Below, in pieces: positions 40,439 to 48,508 of a stretch of DNA of 63,103 bases. Position numbers and translations under genes: made by a program. The stretch's first letter is position 1. Every line of letters starts with the position of its first letter. The notes beneath the pieces were generated by a model. It was not told the DNA's origin. It saw only the letters and a program-made list of their open reading frames with translations, and ran no database searches. The DNA comes from Myxococcales bacterium. GTDB taxonomy: Bacteria > Myxococcota_A > Polyangia > Polyangiales > Houyiibacteriaceae. Location: NCBI GenBank assembly GCA_019637115.1, contig JAHBWH010000027.1, positions 1 to 63,103 of the forward strand, in the 5' to 3' direction.

Positions 40439-41104
40439 ATGTTGATCACGAGCGCCATCGTCGCCGGGGGCGTGGCGGGTCTCGCGAGCCTGCCTCATTG
40501 CGCCGCGATGTGCGGCCCCGTCGCCGCCTTCGCGGGCCGAGACGGCCGCACGACCGGGCTCTACCTCAGCGGCCGGTTCGCGAGCTACGCCACCACCGGC
40601 GCGCTCGCCGGAGGGTTTGGTGGGCTCGCGGTCGGCTGGCTCGAGGCCCCCCTCGCGCAGGCCCTGCTCAGCTGGGTGCTCGGGCTCGGCCTCGCGCTGA
40701 CGGCGTGGCGGCTCTGGCGGCCGACCCGGGGCGGCCTCGTCCAGCTCCGGACGAAACCCTCGGCTCCCGCGGGCGGGCGCGCGTCTCTCCGCGCCACTGG
40801 CCTCGGGCTGCTCACGGGGGTGCTCCCCTGCGGCGCGCTCGCCGCGGCGCTCCTGCTCGCGGCCGGGAGCGGCGACGCCGCCTCCGGCGCCCTCACGATG
40901 CTCGCCTTCGCGCTCGCCAGCGCGCCCGCCCTCTTCGGCGCTGGCACCCTCGCCGCGTGGCTTCGGCGGTCGGGCCTCACGACGCGGCGCGTGCTCGCGG
41001 TGGCGCTCGCGCTCGGCGCCGTCGTCCTGATGCTCCGCCCGATCGACGCGCTCCGCGGTGAGCCCACCCAATGCCACGGCGCGCAGCAAGGATCGCGGTC
41101 ATGA
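40439..41104 (+). CDS. Sulfite exporter TauE/SafE family membrane protein
   Basis: A 221-residue membrane protein with about six hydrophobic helices. It opens MLITSAIVAGGVAGLASLPHCAAMCGPVAAF, the short form of the TauE/SafE (UreH-like) family that is often found beside cbb3 oxidase genes; the HC-x3-CG motif may bind copper. A second conserved segment is GLGLLTGVLPCGALAAALLLAAGSG. In such loci the protein is thought to help copper supply for oxidase maturation. ATG 40439 follows the repeat region. Its stop overlaps a mini-ORF start at 41101. Confidence 0.88.
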   Translation: MLITSAIVAGGVAGLASLPHCAAMCGPVAAFAGRDGRTTGLYLSGRFASYATTGALAGGFGGLAVGWLEAPLAQALLSWVLGLGLALTAWRLWRPTRGGLVQLRTKPSAPAGGRASLRATGLGLLTGVLPCGALAAALLLAAGSGDAASGALTMLAFALASAPALFGAGTLAAWLRRSGLTTRRVLAVALALGAVVLMLRPIDALRGEPTQCHGAQQGSRS

Positions 41105-41200
41105 GCGCCGCCACGCCACGGCGCACGAGAAGGGTTGTCGTCATGAGCGGCGAGCCCACCGAACGCCACCGCGCAGAGGAAGGATCGCGGTCATGAGCGC
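41088..41200 (+). repeat. Duplicated translational-coupling junction
   Basis: The TauE/SafE stop region is repeated. A 21-bp sequence ending TCATGAGCGC occurs at 41088-41108 and again at 41180-41200, and a degenerate third copy surrounds ATG 41143. Between them an ORF of 31 residues (41101-41196) is linked to both neighbours by ATGA overlaps. Its end, GEPTERHRAEEGSRS, resembles the TauE tail GEPTQCHGAQQGSRS, showing an internal duplication. Confidence 0.8.
41101..41196 (+). CDS. Mini-ORF between TauE/SafE and ccoI (31 residues)
   Basis: ATG 41101 overlaps the TauE stop and the stop TGA (41194-41196) overlaps the ccoI ATG. The peptide MSAATPRRTRRVVVMSGEP and so on is basic. It most likely arose by duplication of the gene junction and may simply carry ribosomes to ccoI; an independent function is doubtful. 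Confidence 0.35.
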   Translation: MSAATPRRTRRVVVMSGEPTERHRAEEGSRS

Positions 41201-43679
41201 GGCCCCCGAGCGTCACGAGTCCGAGATCACCGGCTCCGGGGCGCGCCCCCTCCCGTTGCCCGAGAAGGCGACCTGCCGCCATTGCGCGCTCCCGCTGCCG
41301 CTGGAGTCGAGCCCTTGGGTGCGCGACGGGTTCTGCTGCCCCGGCTGCAAGACGGTCCACGGGGTCCTGCGCTCTGGCGGCCTCGACGCCTACTACCGTC
41401 TGCGCGGCGGGGTCGGCGTGCCCGTCGGCGAGCTCGGCCGCTCCGAGCGCGCGTGGGTCGAGGAGGTGCGCGGCAAGAGCCACCTCGACCTCGACGTCCA
41501 GGGGATTCACTGTGCTGGCTGCGTCTGGGTGCTCGAGGAGCTCTTCCAGCGCCACGGCCGCGGCAACATCGAGCTCGACCCCACCCTCGGTCGGGCCGCG
41601 ATGCTCGTGACCGAGGACTTCGACCTGGACGGCTTCGTCGACGACGTCGAGGCGCTGGGCTACCGGCTCGGGCCCGCGAGCGACGAGGACGTCGGGTCGC
41701 CCGCGAGCGACGCGCTCCTCGTGCGCACGGGGATCTGCCTGGCGCTCGCGGGCAACGGGATGCTCTTCGCCGCCGCGAGCTACTTCGGCCTCGACGTCTC
41801 GGACGGCGCCATCTACCGCCTGCTCACGCGGCTCGCCTTCGGGGCCGCGACCCTCGCGGTGCTCGTCGGCGGGAGCGTCTTCGTCAAGGCGGCGTGGCAG
41901 GGCCTCCGGCGCGGCGTCGTTCACCTCGACGTGCCGATCGCGCTCGGCGTCGTCCTCAGCTACGGCGGCGCGACGTGGAGCTTCGTCCGCGACGGCGAGG
42001 CCCGCTATGCGGACACCGTCACGATCTTCATCGCGCTCATGCTGCTCGGCCGCTGGCTCCAAGAGCGCCTGCTCGAGCGGAACCGGCGCCAGCTCCTGGC
42101 CGATCACGGCGCCGAAGCGCTGCGCACGCGCAAGGTGCGCCGGCCCGAGGGCGAGGGGGCCGACGCGAAGGGCGACGTCGTCGCGTTGGTGCCCGCCGTC
42201 GAGGTGCGCGAGGGCGACGTGCTGCAGCTCGGCGCCGGCGACCTCGTGCCCGTCGAGGCGACGCTCCTCCCGGCGCTCGGCGAGGGCGCGGATGACGAGG
42301 GCGCGTCGTTCTCGCTCGACTGGATCGACGGGGAGAGCGAGCCGCGCGAGGTGCGGGTGGGAGAGACCATCCCCGCCGGCGCGTTCTACGTCGGCTTGAC
42401 GGCGCGGCGTGTCCGCGCGTCCGAGAGCTTCGAGACGAGCGCGGTGCGTCGGCTCCTGCAGAAGACCCGCGCCGTCTCCGGTGATCCAGGCCATTGGTGG
42501 CAGCGGGTGGCGCGGTGGTACGTGCTCGGCGTGCTGGTCGTCGCCGCGGGCGCGTTCGCGACGTGGTGGGCGCTCGAGGACGCCGCGCGCGCGGTGGAGG
42601 TCGCGACGGCGGTGCTCGTCGTGACCTGTCCGTGTGCGTTCGGCATCGCGACGCCGCTCGCCTACGAGCTCGCGCACGGCAGGCTCCGGCGGCGCGGCCT
42701 CTTCGTGCGCACTCGCGGCTTCCTCGACCGCGCGCGCGACGTCACGCGCGTCGTCTTCGACAAGACCGGGACGCTCACGACCGGCCGGCTGCGCCTCGTC
42801 GACGAGGCGCCGCTCGACGCGCTCACGCCGGACGAGCTCGGCGTGCTCGCGAGCCTCGCGGCGGCGAGCATGCACCCCAAGAGCCAAGCGGTCGCGCGCG
42901 CGCTCGAGGCGCGCGCCATCATCGGGAGCGCCCTCGACGTCTGCGAGGTCGCCGGGCGCGGCGTGAGCGTCTCTCTCCTTGGCGTGGAGCACCGGCTGGG
43001 CGCGCCCTCGTGGGCCGCCGAGGGCGCGCGCGTGGACGGCGCCGATCTCGTCTACGCGATCGGCGGCCGCGCCCGCGCCGCGCTCCGCACCGAAGAGCGG
43101 CTGCGTCCGGACGCCGCCGCTGAGCTCGCGGCGCTGGCGGACGCGGGCTACGAGACCTGGATCCTCAGCGGTGACGATCCGCGGCGCGTCGCCGCCCTCG
43201 CCGCCGAGGTCGGGGTCCCGGCGGAGCGCGCGCTCGGCGGCCGCGATCCCGACGCGAAGGCCGCGTTCGTCGCCGCGCACGACCCCGACCACACGCTGAT
43301 GATCGGCGACGGCCTCAACGACAGCCTCGCCGCCACCACGGCGCTCTGCGCCGGGACCCCCGCCATCGACCGGCCCTTCCTGGCCTCGCGCTCGGACTTC
43401 TACTTCACGACGCCTGGCCTCGGGCCAATCCTCGACGCGCTCGCGACGGCCGCCGAGCTCGGCCGCACGGTGCGAGCGCTCCTCGCCTTCGCGGTGGCCT
43501 ACAACGTCGTCGCCGTCACCATCGCATGGCTCGGCTTCATGCAGCCGTGGCTGGCGGCCATCCTCATGCCGGCCTCTTCCATCGCGAGCCTGGCGTACGC
43601 GCTGATGGTGCTCGGGCCACGCACGACCGCGCGCCGCGCGCTCCTGCGCCGAAGCCCCGCGCTCGCCCCCGCCCGCTAG
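41193..43679 (+). CDS. ccoI: Copper-transporting P1B ATPase for cbb3 assembly (CcoI/FixI)
   Basis: An 828-residue P-type ATPase. The N-terminal region has the FixI-type cysteine cluster (C28-x2-C31 and FCCPGC at 48-52) and a heavy-metal-associated CxxC (GIHCAGC, 107-110). Eight helices are expected; the ion motif CPC is at 479-481, the phosphorylated Asp in DKTGT is D523, and MHPKSQAVA and MIGDGLNDSLA follow. CcoI exports copper needed for the CcoN active site. ATG 41193 is chosen for the ATGA coupling. The next gene, ccoS, follows after a 16-bp repeat array. Confidence 0.93.
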   Translation: MSAAPERHESEITGSGARPLPLPEKATCRHCALPLPLESSPWVRDGFCCPGCKTVHGVLRSGGLDAYYRLRGGVGVPVGELGRSERAWVEEVRGKSHLDLDVQGIHCAGCVWVLEELFQRHGRGNIELDPTLGRAAMLVTEDFDLDGFVDDVEALGYRLGPASDEDVGSPASDALLVRTGICLALAGNGMLFAAASYFGLDVSDGAIYRLLTRLAFGAATLAVLVGGSVFVKAAWQGLRRGVVHLDVPIALGVVLSYGGATWSFVRDGEARYADTVTIFIALMLLGRWLQERLLERNRRQLLADHGAEALRTRKVRRPEGEGADAKGDVVALVPAVEVREGDVLQLGAGDLVPVEATLLPALGEGADDEGASFSLDWIDGESEPREVRVGETIPAGAFYVGLTARRVRASESFETSAVRRLLQKTRAVSGDPGHWWQRVARWYVLGVLVVAAGAFATWWALEDAARAVEVATAVLVVTCPCAFGIATPLAYELAHGRLRRRGLFVRTRGFLDRARDVTRVVFDKTGTLTTGRLRLVDEAPLDALTPDELGVLASLAAASMHPKSQAVARALEARAIIGSALDVCEVAGRGVSVSLLGVEHRLGAPSWAAEGARVDGADLVYAIGGRARAALRTEERLRPDAAAELAALADAGYETWILSGDDPRRVAALAAEVGVPAERALGGRDPDAKAAFVAAHDPDHTLMIGDGLNDSLAATTALCAGTPAIDRPFLASRSDFYFTTPGLGPILDALATAAELGRTVRALLAFAVAYNVVAVTIAWLGFMQPWLAAILMPASSIASLAYALMVLGPRTTARRALLRRSPALAPAR

Positions 43680-43718
43680 CGAGCCTCCGCGCAGCCCGAG
43701 CTCGGCCCGCCGCTTGGC

Positions 43719-43856
43719 GCTCTGCCCAGCATGCGCTCTGCCCAGCATGCGCTCTGCCCAGCATGCGCTCTGCCCAGCATGCGCTCCGCCCAGCATCTGC
43801 CGAGCATGCGCTCTGTGCAGCATGCGCTCTGCCCAGCATGCGCTCTGTGCAGCAAC
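43719..43856. repeat. 16-bp tandem repeat between ccoI and ccoS
   Basis: About eight copies of ATGCGCTCTGCCCAGC, with variants CTGTGCAGC and CCGCCCAGC, fill the 280-bp gap 43680-43959. As 16 is not a multiple of 3, all frames are cycled. Open frames through it are spurious. Confidence 0.92.
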
Positions 43857-43959
43857 AGGAGCTCCGCACGTGGGACAGGAGCGAACGCTTTCGCGGTTTG
43901 GCCACCGCTTGGCGCAGCGCGTGGAAATGGCGCGGCGCGTGCATCAGGGGCGCGTCGAC

Positions 43960-44226
43960 ATGGACATCCTCCTCTTGCTCGTCTTCCTCAGCGCGGGGCT
44001 CGCGACCGCGGCGGTCCTCTTTTTCGTATGGACCGTGCGCGCGCGGACGTTCGACCAGGCGGACCGGCTCGCGTTGCTCCCGCTCCGAGACGACGCAGGC
44101 GTTGCGCTCCCTGCCGAGGGACGCGCAGCCGCTGCGCAGACCCGCCGGACGTCCCCTGCGAGGGAACGCGCGACACACACGCTTTCGTTCGACGAGGCGC
44201 CGGAATCCGCCGCGGAGCGCGATTGA
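43960..44226 (+). CDS. ccoS: cbb3 oxidase assembly protein CcoS
   Basis: An 88-residue protein from ATG 43960. MDILLLLVFLSAGLATAAVLFFVWTVRARTFDQADRLALLPLRDD matches CcoS: one N-terminal membrane helix then the conserved FDQxDRxALLPLxDD segment. CcoS is needed for cofactor insertion into the oxidase. The tail after residue 50 is longer than usual and low in complexity. Frames opening further upstream run through the 16-bp repeats and are rejected. It is 117 bp before ccoNO. Confidence 0.85.
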   Translation: MDILLLLVFLSAGLATAAVLFFVWTVRARTFDQADRLALLPLRDDAGVALPAEGRAAAAQTRRTSPARERATHTLSFDEAPESAAERD

Positions 44227-44343
44227 TCGAGCGCTGGCACGGAGCGTGAAAAGCGCCGACCGGGTCCACGAGCTGGGCCGTCCCAGGCGCCGGACGCGAG
44301 AAGTGCGAGGCAGCCTCCCCCAAGGTCGTATCGAGGTCCTTTC

Positions 44344-46746
44344 ATGAAGACCGAACGCATCGTCTACGACGACAAGGTCGTCCGCTGGTTCATCTGGGCA
44401 TCCGTGCTCTTCGGAGTGGTCGGGTTGCTCGTCGGCATCATCGTCGCCCTGCAGCTCGCCTTCTGGCCGGCGAACGTGCACGAGTACCTGAGCTTCGGCC
44501 GCCTCCGGCCGCTGCACACGAACGCGATCATCTTCGCGTTCGTCGGCAACATGCTCTTCGCGGGCGTCTACTACTCGACGCAGCGCCTGACGAAGGCGCG
44601 CACGAACGACACGCTCTCGAAGATCCACTTCTGGGGTTGGCAGGCGATCATCGCCGCCGCCGCCATCACGCTCCCGCTCGGCATCTCGCAGGCGAAGGAG
44701 TACGCGGAGCTCGAGTGGCCCATCGACCTCGCGGTCGCGGTCATCTGGCTCGTCTTCGCCGCGAACTTCTTCCTCACGCTGAAGAACCGTCGCGAGAAGC
44801 ACCTCTACGTCGCGCTCTGGTTCTACATCGCGACGATCATCACCATCACGATCCTCTACGTCGTGAACAACCTCGCCATCCCGGTCTTGTCGGCGGGTGT
44901 GAAGAGCTACTCGATCTTCGGCGGCGCCCAGGACGCGCTCGTGCAGTGGTGGTACGGCCACAACGCCGTCGCCTTCTTCCTCACGACGCCGATCCTCGGC
45001 ATCATGTACTACTTCCTGCCGAAGGCGGCGGAGCGCCCGGTCTTCTCGTACCGGCTCTCGATCATCCACTTCTGGTCGCTCGTCTTCATCTACATCTGGG
45101 CGGGGCCGCACCACCTGCTGAACACCGCGCTCCCGGACTGGGCGCAGACGCTCGGCATGGTCTTCAGCCTGATGCTCTGGGCGCCGAGCTGGGGCGGCAT
45201 GCTCAACGGCTTGCTCACGCTCCGCGGCGCTTGGGACCGCGTGCGTCGTGATCCCGTGCTCAAGTTCTACGCGGTCGGCGTGACGGCGTACGGCATGGCG
45301 ACCTTCGAGGGCCCGCTCCTCTCCATCAAGGCCGTCTCGGGTCTCGCCCACTACACGGACTGGATCATCGCGCACGTCCACGCGGGCGCGCTCGGCTGGA
45401 ACGGCTTCATGGCCGCCGGCATGTTCTATTGGCTCATCCCGCGCATCTACGGGCGCGAGCTCCACAGCCGCGCCGCCGCAAACTTCCACTTCTGGATCGG
45501 CACGCTCGGCATCGTCCTCTACGTCGCGTCGATGTGGACCGCGGGCGTGACGCAGGGCCTGATGTGGCGCGCGGAGAACGAGGGCGGCGGCCTGATGTAC
45601 CCGTCCTTCGTCGAGACCTTCTTGGCGCTGATGCCGATGTACTGGATGCGCCTCGTCGGTGGCCTCCTCTACCTCGTCGGCTTCCTCGTCATGGCGTGGA
45701 ACCTCGTCGCCACGGCGCGCGCGGGCAAGCCCGTCGAGGTCGAGGTCGAGGTCACGGTCGAGGAGAAGCACGGCGAAGAGGTGCCCTGGCGGAAGATCGT
45801 CTTCGGCGCGCCCGTCCTCGTCTCCGCGCTCGTCATGGCGCTCCTCGGCACCGTCGCGGTGCTCGAGGAGGTCGCGAGCGTGGTCGCGGTCGGCCTCGCC
45901 GTCTCCATCGCGTTCTTCTTCATCCTCTTCTCGCAGATCACGAAGCACACGGGGAAGCCCGCGTGGCACGCCCTGCTCGAGGGCCGCGCGCTGCTCTTCT
46001 CGGCGCTCACCTTCGTGGCGGTCCTCATCGGCGGCGTCGCCGAGATCGTGCCGAGCCTCATCACGGTGCCCGAGCAGATCGCCGCCACGCGCAACGTGCC
46101 CTACAGCGCGCTCGAGCTCGAGGGCCGCGACGTCTACATCGCGGAGGGTTGCTACACCTGCCACTCGCAGATGATTCGTCCCTTCACCTGGGAGGCGGAC
46201 CGCTACGGCGCGCCCTCCACGATGGACGACTCCATCTTCGACCACCCCTTCCAGTGGGGGTCGCGGCGGATCGGCCCCGACCTCGCGCGGGTCGGCGGCA
46301 AGTACAACCACACCTGGCACTACACGCACATGCTCGACCCTCGCGAGATCTCGCCGGGCTCGAACATGCCGCCCTACACGCACCTCGCACGGAACGTCAT
46401 CCGCTTCGAGGACAGCGCCGACAAGCTGCGCGCGATGCGGAGCGTCGGCGTGCCCTACCGCCCCGAGCAGATCCAGAGCGCCGAGCGCGACGCCCGCGCC
46501 CAGCACGACGAGATCGTCGGCTTCCTGGCAGAGAACGCGCAGGTTCGACTCTGCACCGAGGGGCTCGAGCTCGTGCCCTACGACGCGCCGGCCGAGCGAC
46601 GCAGCGCGTCGAACGCCTGCGACATCAACCCGAACAGCCAGCTCGTCGCGCTCATCGCGTACCTGCAGCGGCTCGGCAACATCCCGGCCCCTCCGCCCGA
46701 GCCGTCGAGCGGTGAGGTCGCCCTTCGCGCGGAGGACGTCCGATGA
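44344..46746 (+). CDS. ccoNO: Fused cbb3 oxidase subunits CcoN-CcoO
   Basis: An 800-residue fusion. The first 480 residues are CcoN, the haem-copper catalytic subunit with about 12 helices: RPLHTNAIIFAFVGNMLF holds a haem b ligand, and QWWYGHNAVAFFLT and IWAGPHHLLNTALPDW the copper site. From about 555 the CcoO part begins: one helix then VPYSALELEGRDVYIAEGCYTCHSQMIRP with the haem c site C603-x2-C606-H607 and WGSRRIGPDLARVGGKYN. Fused CcoNO is known from some bacteria and keeps a membrane anchor for CcoO. The enzyme reduces oxygen with high affinity and pumps protons. It overlaps ccoQ by 4 bp. Confidence 0.95.
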   Translation: MKTERIVYDDKVVRWFIWASVLFGVVGLLVGIIVALQLAFWPANVHEYLSFGRLRPLHTNAIIFAFVGNMLFAGVYYSTQRLTKARTNDTLSKIHFWGWQAIIAAAAITLPLGISQAKEYAELEWPIDLAVAVIWLVFAANFFLTLKNRREKHLYVALWFYIATIITITILYVVNNLAIPVLSAGVKSYSIFGGAQDALVQWWYGHNAVAFFLTTPILGIMYYFLPKAAERPVFSYRLSIIHFWSLVFIYIWAGPHHLLNTALPDWAQTLGMVFSLMLWAPSWGGMLNGLLTLRGAWDRVRRDPVLKFYAVGVTAYGMATFEGPLLSIKAVSGLAHYTDWIIAHVHAGALGWNGFMAAGMFYWLIPRIYGRELHSRAAANFHFWIGTLGIVLYVASMWTAGVTQGLMWRAENEGGGLMYPSFVETFLALMPMYWMRLVGGLLYLVGFLVMAWNLVATARAGKPVEVEVEVTVEEKHGEEVPWRKIVFGAPVLVSALVMALLGTVAVLEEVASVVAVGLAVSIAFFFILFSQITKHTGKPAWHALLEGRALLFSALTFVAVLIGGVAEIVPSLITVPEQIAATRNVPYSALELEGRDVYIAEGCYTCHSQMIRPFTWEADRYGAPSTMDDSIFDHPFQWGSRRIGPDLARVGGKYNHTWHYTHMLDPREISPGSNMPPYTHLARNVIRFEDSADKLRAMRSVGVPYRPEQIQSAERDARAQHDEIVGFLAENAQVRLCTEGLELVPYDAPAERRSASNACDINPNSQLVALIAYLQRLGNIPAPPPEPSSGEVALRAEDVR

Positions 46747-47000
46747 TCGGTTGGCTCGTCAAAGAGTTCTTCGGCCAGAGCCCGATGCTGGCGCTGCCGA
46801 AGATCGCGCTCATCATCTTCTTGGTCGTCTTCGTCGCGATCACCATCCGCACGCTCCTCATGAAGCGGAGCGACGTGGAGCGGCAAGCGCGGCTCCCGCT
46901 CGAGGATGACGACGGCGTGATCCGTCGCGACTCGACCCGCGAGCAGCGCGCCGGCGATGGAAGCGCCATGGCACCCCCGAAGGAGGCCTCTCATGCCTGA
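46743..47000 (+). CDS. ccoQ: cbb3 oxidase small subunit CcoQ
   Basis: An 85-residue protein with one membrane helix (ALPKIALIIFLVVFVAITIRTLL, about 17-39) and a charged tail LPLEDDD, the usual CcoQ ending. Position between ccoNO and ccoP, with ATGA overlap upstream and 8-bp overlap downstream, supports the call. The tail after residue 57 is longer than in typical CcoQ. Confidence 0.88.
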   Translation: MIGWLVKEFFGQSPMLALPKIALIIFLVVFVAITIRTLLMKRSDVERQARLPLEDDDGVIRRDSTREQRAGDGSAMAPPKEASHA

Positions 47001-47787
47001 AGTCCGGCCCGAATCCGCGCGCGACGAAGCGGCGTCCGACACGAAGAATCCGAGCACCGCCGAGCCGGCCGTGGGTCGCGTGGACGCGATCCAAGGAGAG
47101 ATCCTCCACGTCTACGACGGCATCGAGGAGGCGGACAACGAGCTGCCCAATTGGTGGCTCTGGACCTTCTACGGCGCGATCGTCTTCTCGGTCTTCTACT
47201 GGTTCGCGTACCACGAGTTCGAGTCCGCCGCGTTGCCACCGCAACAATACGCGCAGGCGATGCAGGCGCGTGCGGCGGGGGGCGAGATCACCGAGGACCT
47301 CTTGGTCGCGCTCGTCGCCGATCGCGACACCGTCTCGGCGGGCGCGTCGCTCTACCAGACCAACTGCGCCGTCTGCCACGCCGATCGCGGCGAGGGCAAC
47401 ATCGGCCCCAACCTCACGGACGCGTTCTGGGTGCACGGCGGCTCGGCGCTCGACATCCACCAGGTGATCTCCGAGGGCGCGCTGCAGAACGGCATGCCCG
47501 CGTGGGGCGGAACGCTCGGGCCCGAGAAGGTCCGCCAGCTCACCGCGTTCGTCCTCTCGATCCGAGACACCAACGTCTCCGGAAAGGAGCCGCAAGGCGA
47601 GCGTTGGGTGCCCGGCGCACGCCGCGCGGACGAGGGCGGCGACGACGAGAGCGGCGACGACGCCGCGGGTGACGGCACTGGCGCCGGTGACGTCGACGAC
47701 GGCGAAAATCCCGACACGCTCGACGCAGACGAGCCGGGCCCCGAGGCGGCGGTCGCGGACCACGAGGAGGACGCCCGCGGCGGGTGA
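46993..47787 (+). CDS. ccoP: cbb3 oxidase cytochrome c subunit CcoP (mono-haem form)
   Basis: A 264-residue protein from ATG 46993, with AGGAGG 6 bp upstream. The CcoP N-terminal signature is clear: VYDGIEEADNELPNWWLWTFYGAIVFSVFYWFAYH (one membrane helix). One haem c motif is present, C125-x2-C128-H129 (NCAVCHADRGEGNIGPNLTD), with likely Met ligand in NGMPAWGG. Classical CcoP has two haems; here only one CxxCH exists. The last 70 residues are very acidic and repetitive (DDESGDDAAGDG and on). It delivers electrons to CcoO. Confidence 0.93.
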   Translation: MPEVRPESARDEAASDTKNPSTAEPAVGRVDAIQGEILHVYDGIEEADNELPNWWLWTFYGAIVFSVFYWFAYHEFESAALPPQQYAQAMQARAAGGEITEDLLVALVADRDTVSAGASLYQTNCAVCHADRGEGNIGPNLTDAFWVHGGSALDIHQVISEGALQNGMPAWGGTLGPEKVRQLTAFVLSIRDTNVSGKEPQGERWVPGARRADEGGDDESGDDAAGDGTGAGDVDDGENPDTLDADEPGPEAAVADHEEDARGG

Positions 47788-47853
47788 CAGAGCACGGCCC
47801 TCGTCTTCCTCTTCCCCTTCGACGAGGGCCAGCCGAACCGGGTGGGTTCGACC

Positions 47854-47881
47854 GACGGGCGGAGCTTCGGCTCCGCCCGTC
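47854..47881 (+). terminator. 12-bp stem with UUCG loop after ccoP
   Basis: GACGGGCGGAGC pairs perfectly with GCTCCGCCCGTC around TTCG, a very stable tetraloop, 66 bp after the ccoP stop, followed by TCTATT. It is the first member of the 33-bp array. Confidence 0.7.
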
Positions 47882-48018
47882 TCTATTCAAGGTGAAGCTT
47901 CGGCTCCGCCCATCTCTATTCAAGGTGAAGCTTCGGCTCCGCCCGTCTCTATTCAAGGTGGAGCTTCGGCTCCGCCCGTCTCTATTCAAGGTGGAGCTTC
48001 GGCTCCGCCCGTCGTCGC
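47863..48018. repeat. 33-bp tandem array of UUCG hairpins
   Basis: Units begin at 47863, 47896, 47929, 47962 and 47995 (last partial). Each holds AGCTTCGGCTCCGCCC and TCTATTCAAGGTG, so each can form a GGAGC-TTCG-GCTCC-type stem. The array lies in the 721-bp gap 47788-48508 between ccoP and ccoG. Confidence 0.93.
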
Positions 48019-48508
48019 GATCCGGGGGGTGGAGCTTCCCAACGGCCACCCGGAGCTTCGGGGGTCGCTGCGCAGCGATCGCACACACGGCGCATGGCCT
48101 GCGCAGCCGACCCTCGTCATCCTCGACCCGACGCTGCGAATGGGAGCGCGCCGACTGCGTCGAGGGACGCAAAGGTCGCGGAGCGCTCGCGTCGCGGGTC
48201 GTGCCGGCACCAGCCCAAAGGGTCGATGGCATTAGGGCGCAGCGTACCGTGAGCACGGATGAAGACGAGAACACGGAAACCCAGAACCCGTTAGGTGTAG
48301 GACAATGTCGCATATAAGCTCACCTATCCCTGCCCAGTGACCGCCGCCGCAACGAGTTCCGCACGGCCTCGGCCCCGGGGCGAACGCCCGGCACTCGCTT
48401 TGCATCACCCCGGGCACCTGCCTGAGCAAACCCCGGTGGTTCACACGAGCGCCGGTCCGATCCGCGCAAACACTGCGCCCTCCCCCCTTGGTACTGCGAG
48501 GTTTTGCG
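48019..48508. other. Rest of the ccoP-ccoG gap
   Basis: No gene is supported in this stretch. It should contain the ccoG promoter. An AT-poor region with TATAAG near 48312-48317 is the only candidate -10-like element. No perfect FNR-type dyad (TTGAT-N4-ATCAA) is seen. Confidence 0.35.

Noticed and set aside
39740-41089. 449-residue minus-strand frame with Asp-Val repeats
   Set aside because: It covers the GTCCAC array and the antisense of the TauE gene; composition is driven by repeat and codon bias.
44227-44343. FNR/ANR box before ccoNO
   Set aside because: GATTGATCGAGC near 44219-44230 provides only one half-site; no ATCAA partner lies at the right spacing.
43564-46506. 980-residue minus-strand frame antisense to ccoNO
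   Set aside because: It is a high-GC antisense shadow of a clearly conserved oxidase gene.
46993-47787. Second haem site in CcoP
   Set aside because: Only one CxxCH is present; the acidic C-terminal tail contains no Cys.
47863-48018. CRISPR-like array (33-bp units)
   Set aside because: There are no variable spacers between repeats and no cas genes; the units are contiguous.
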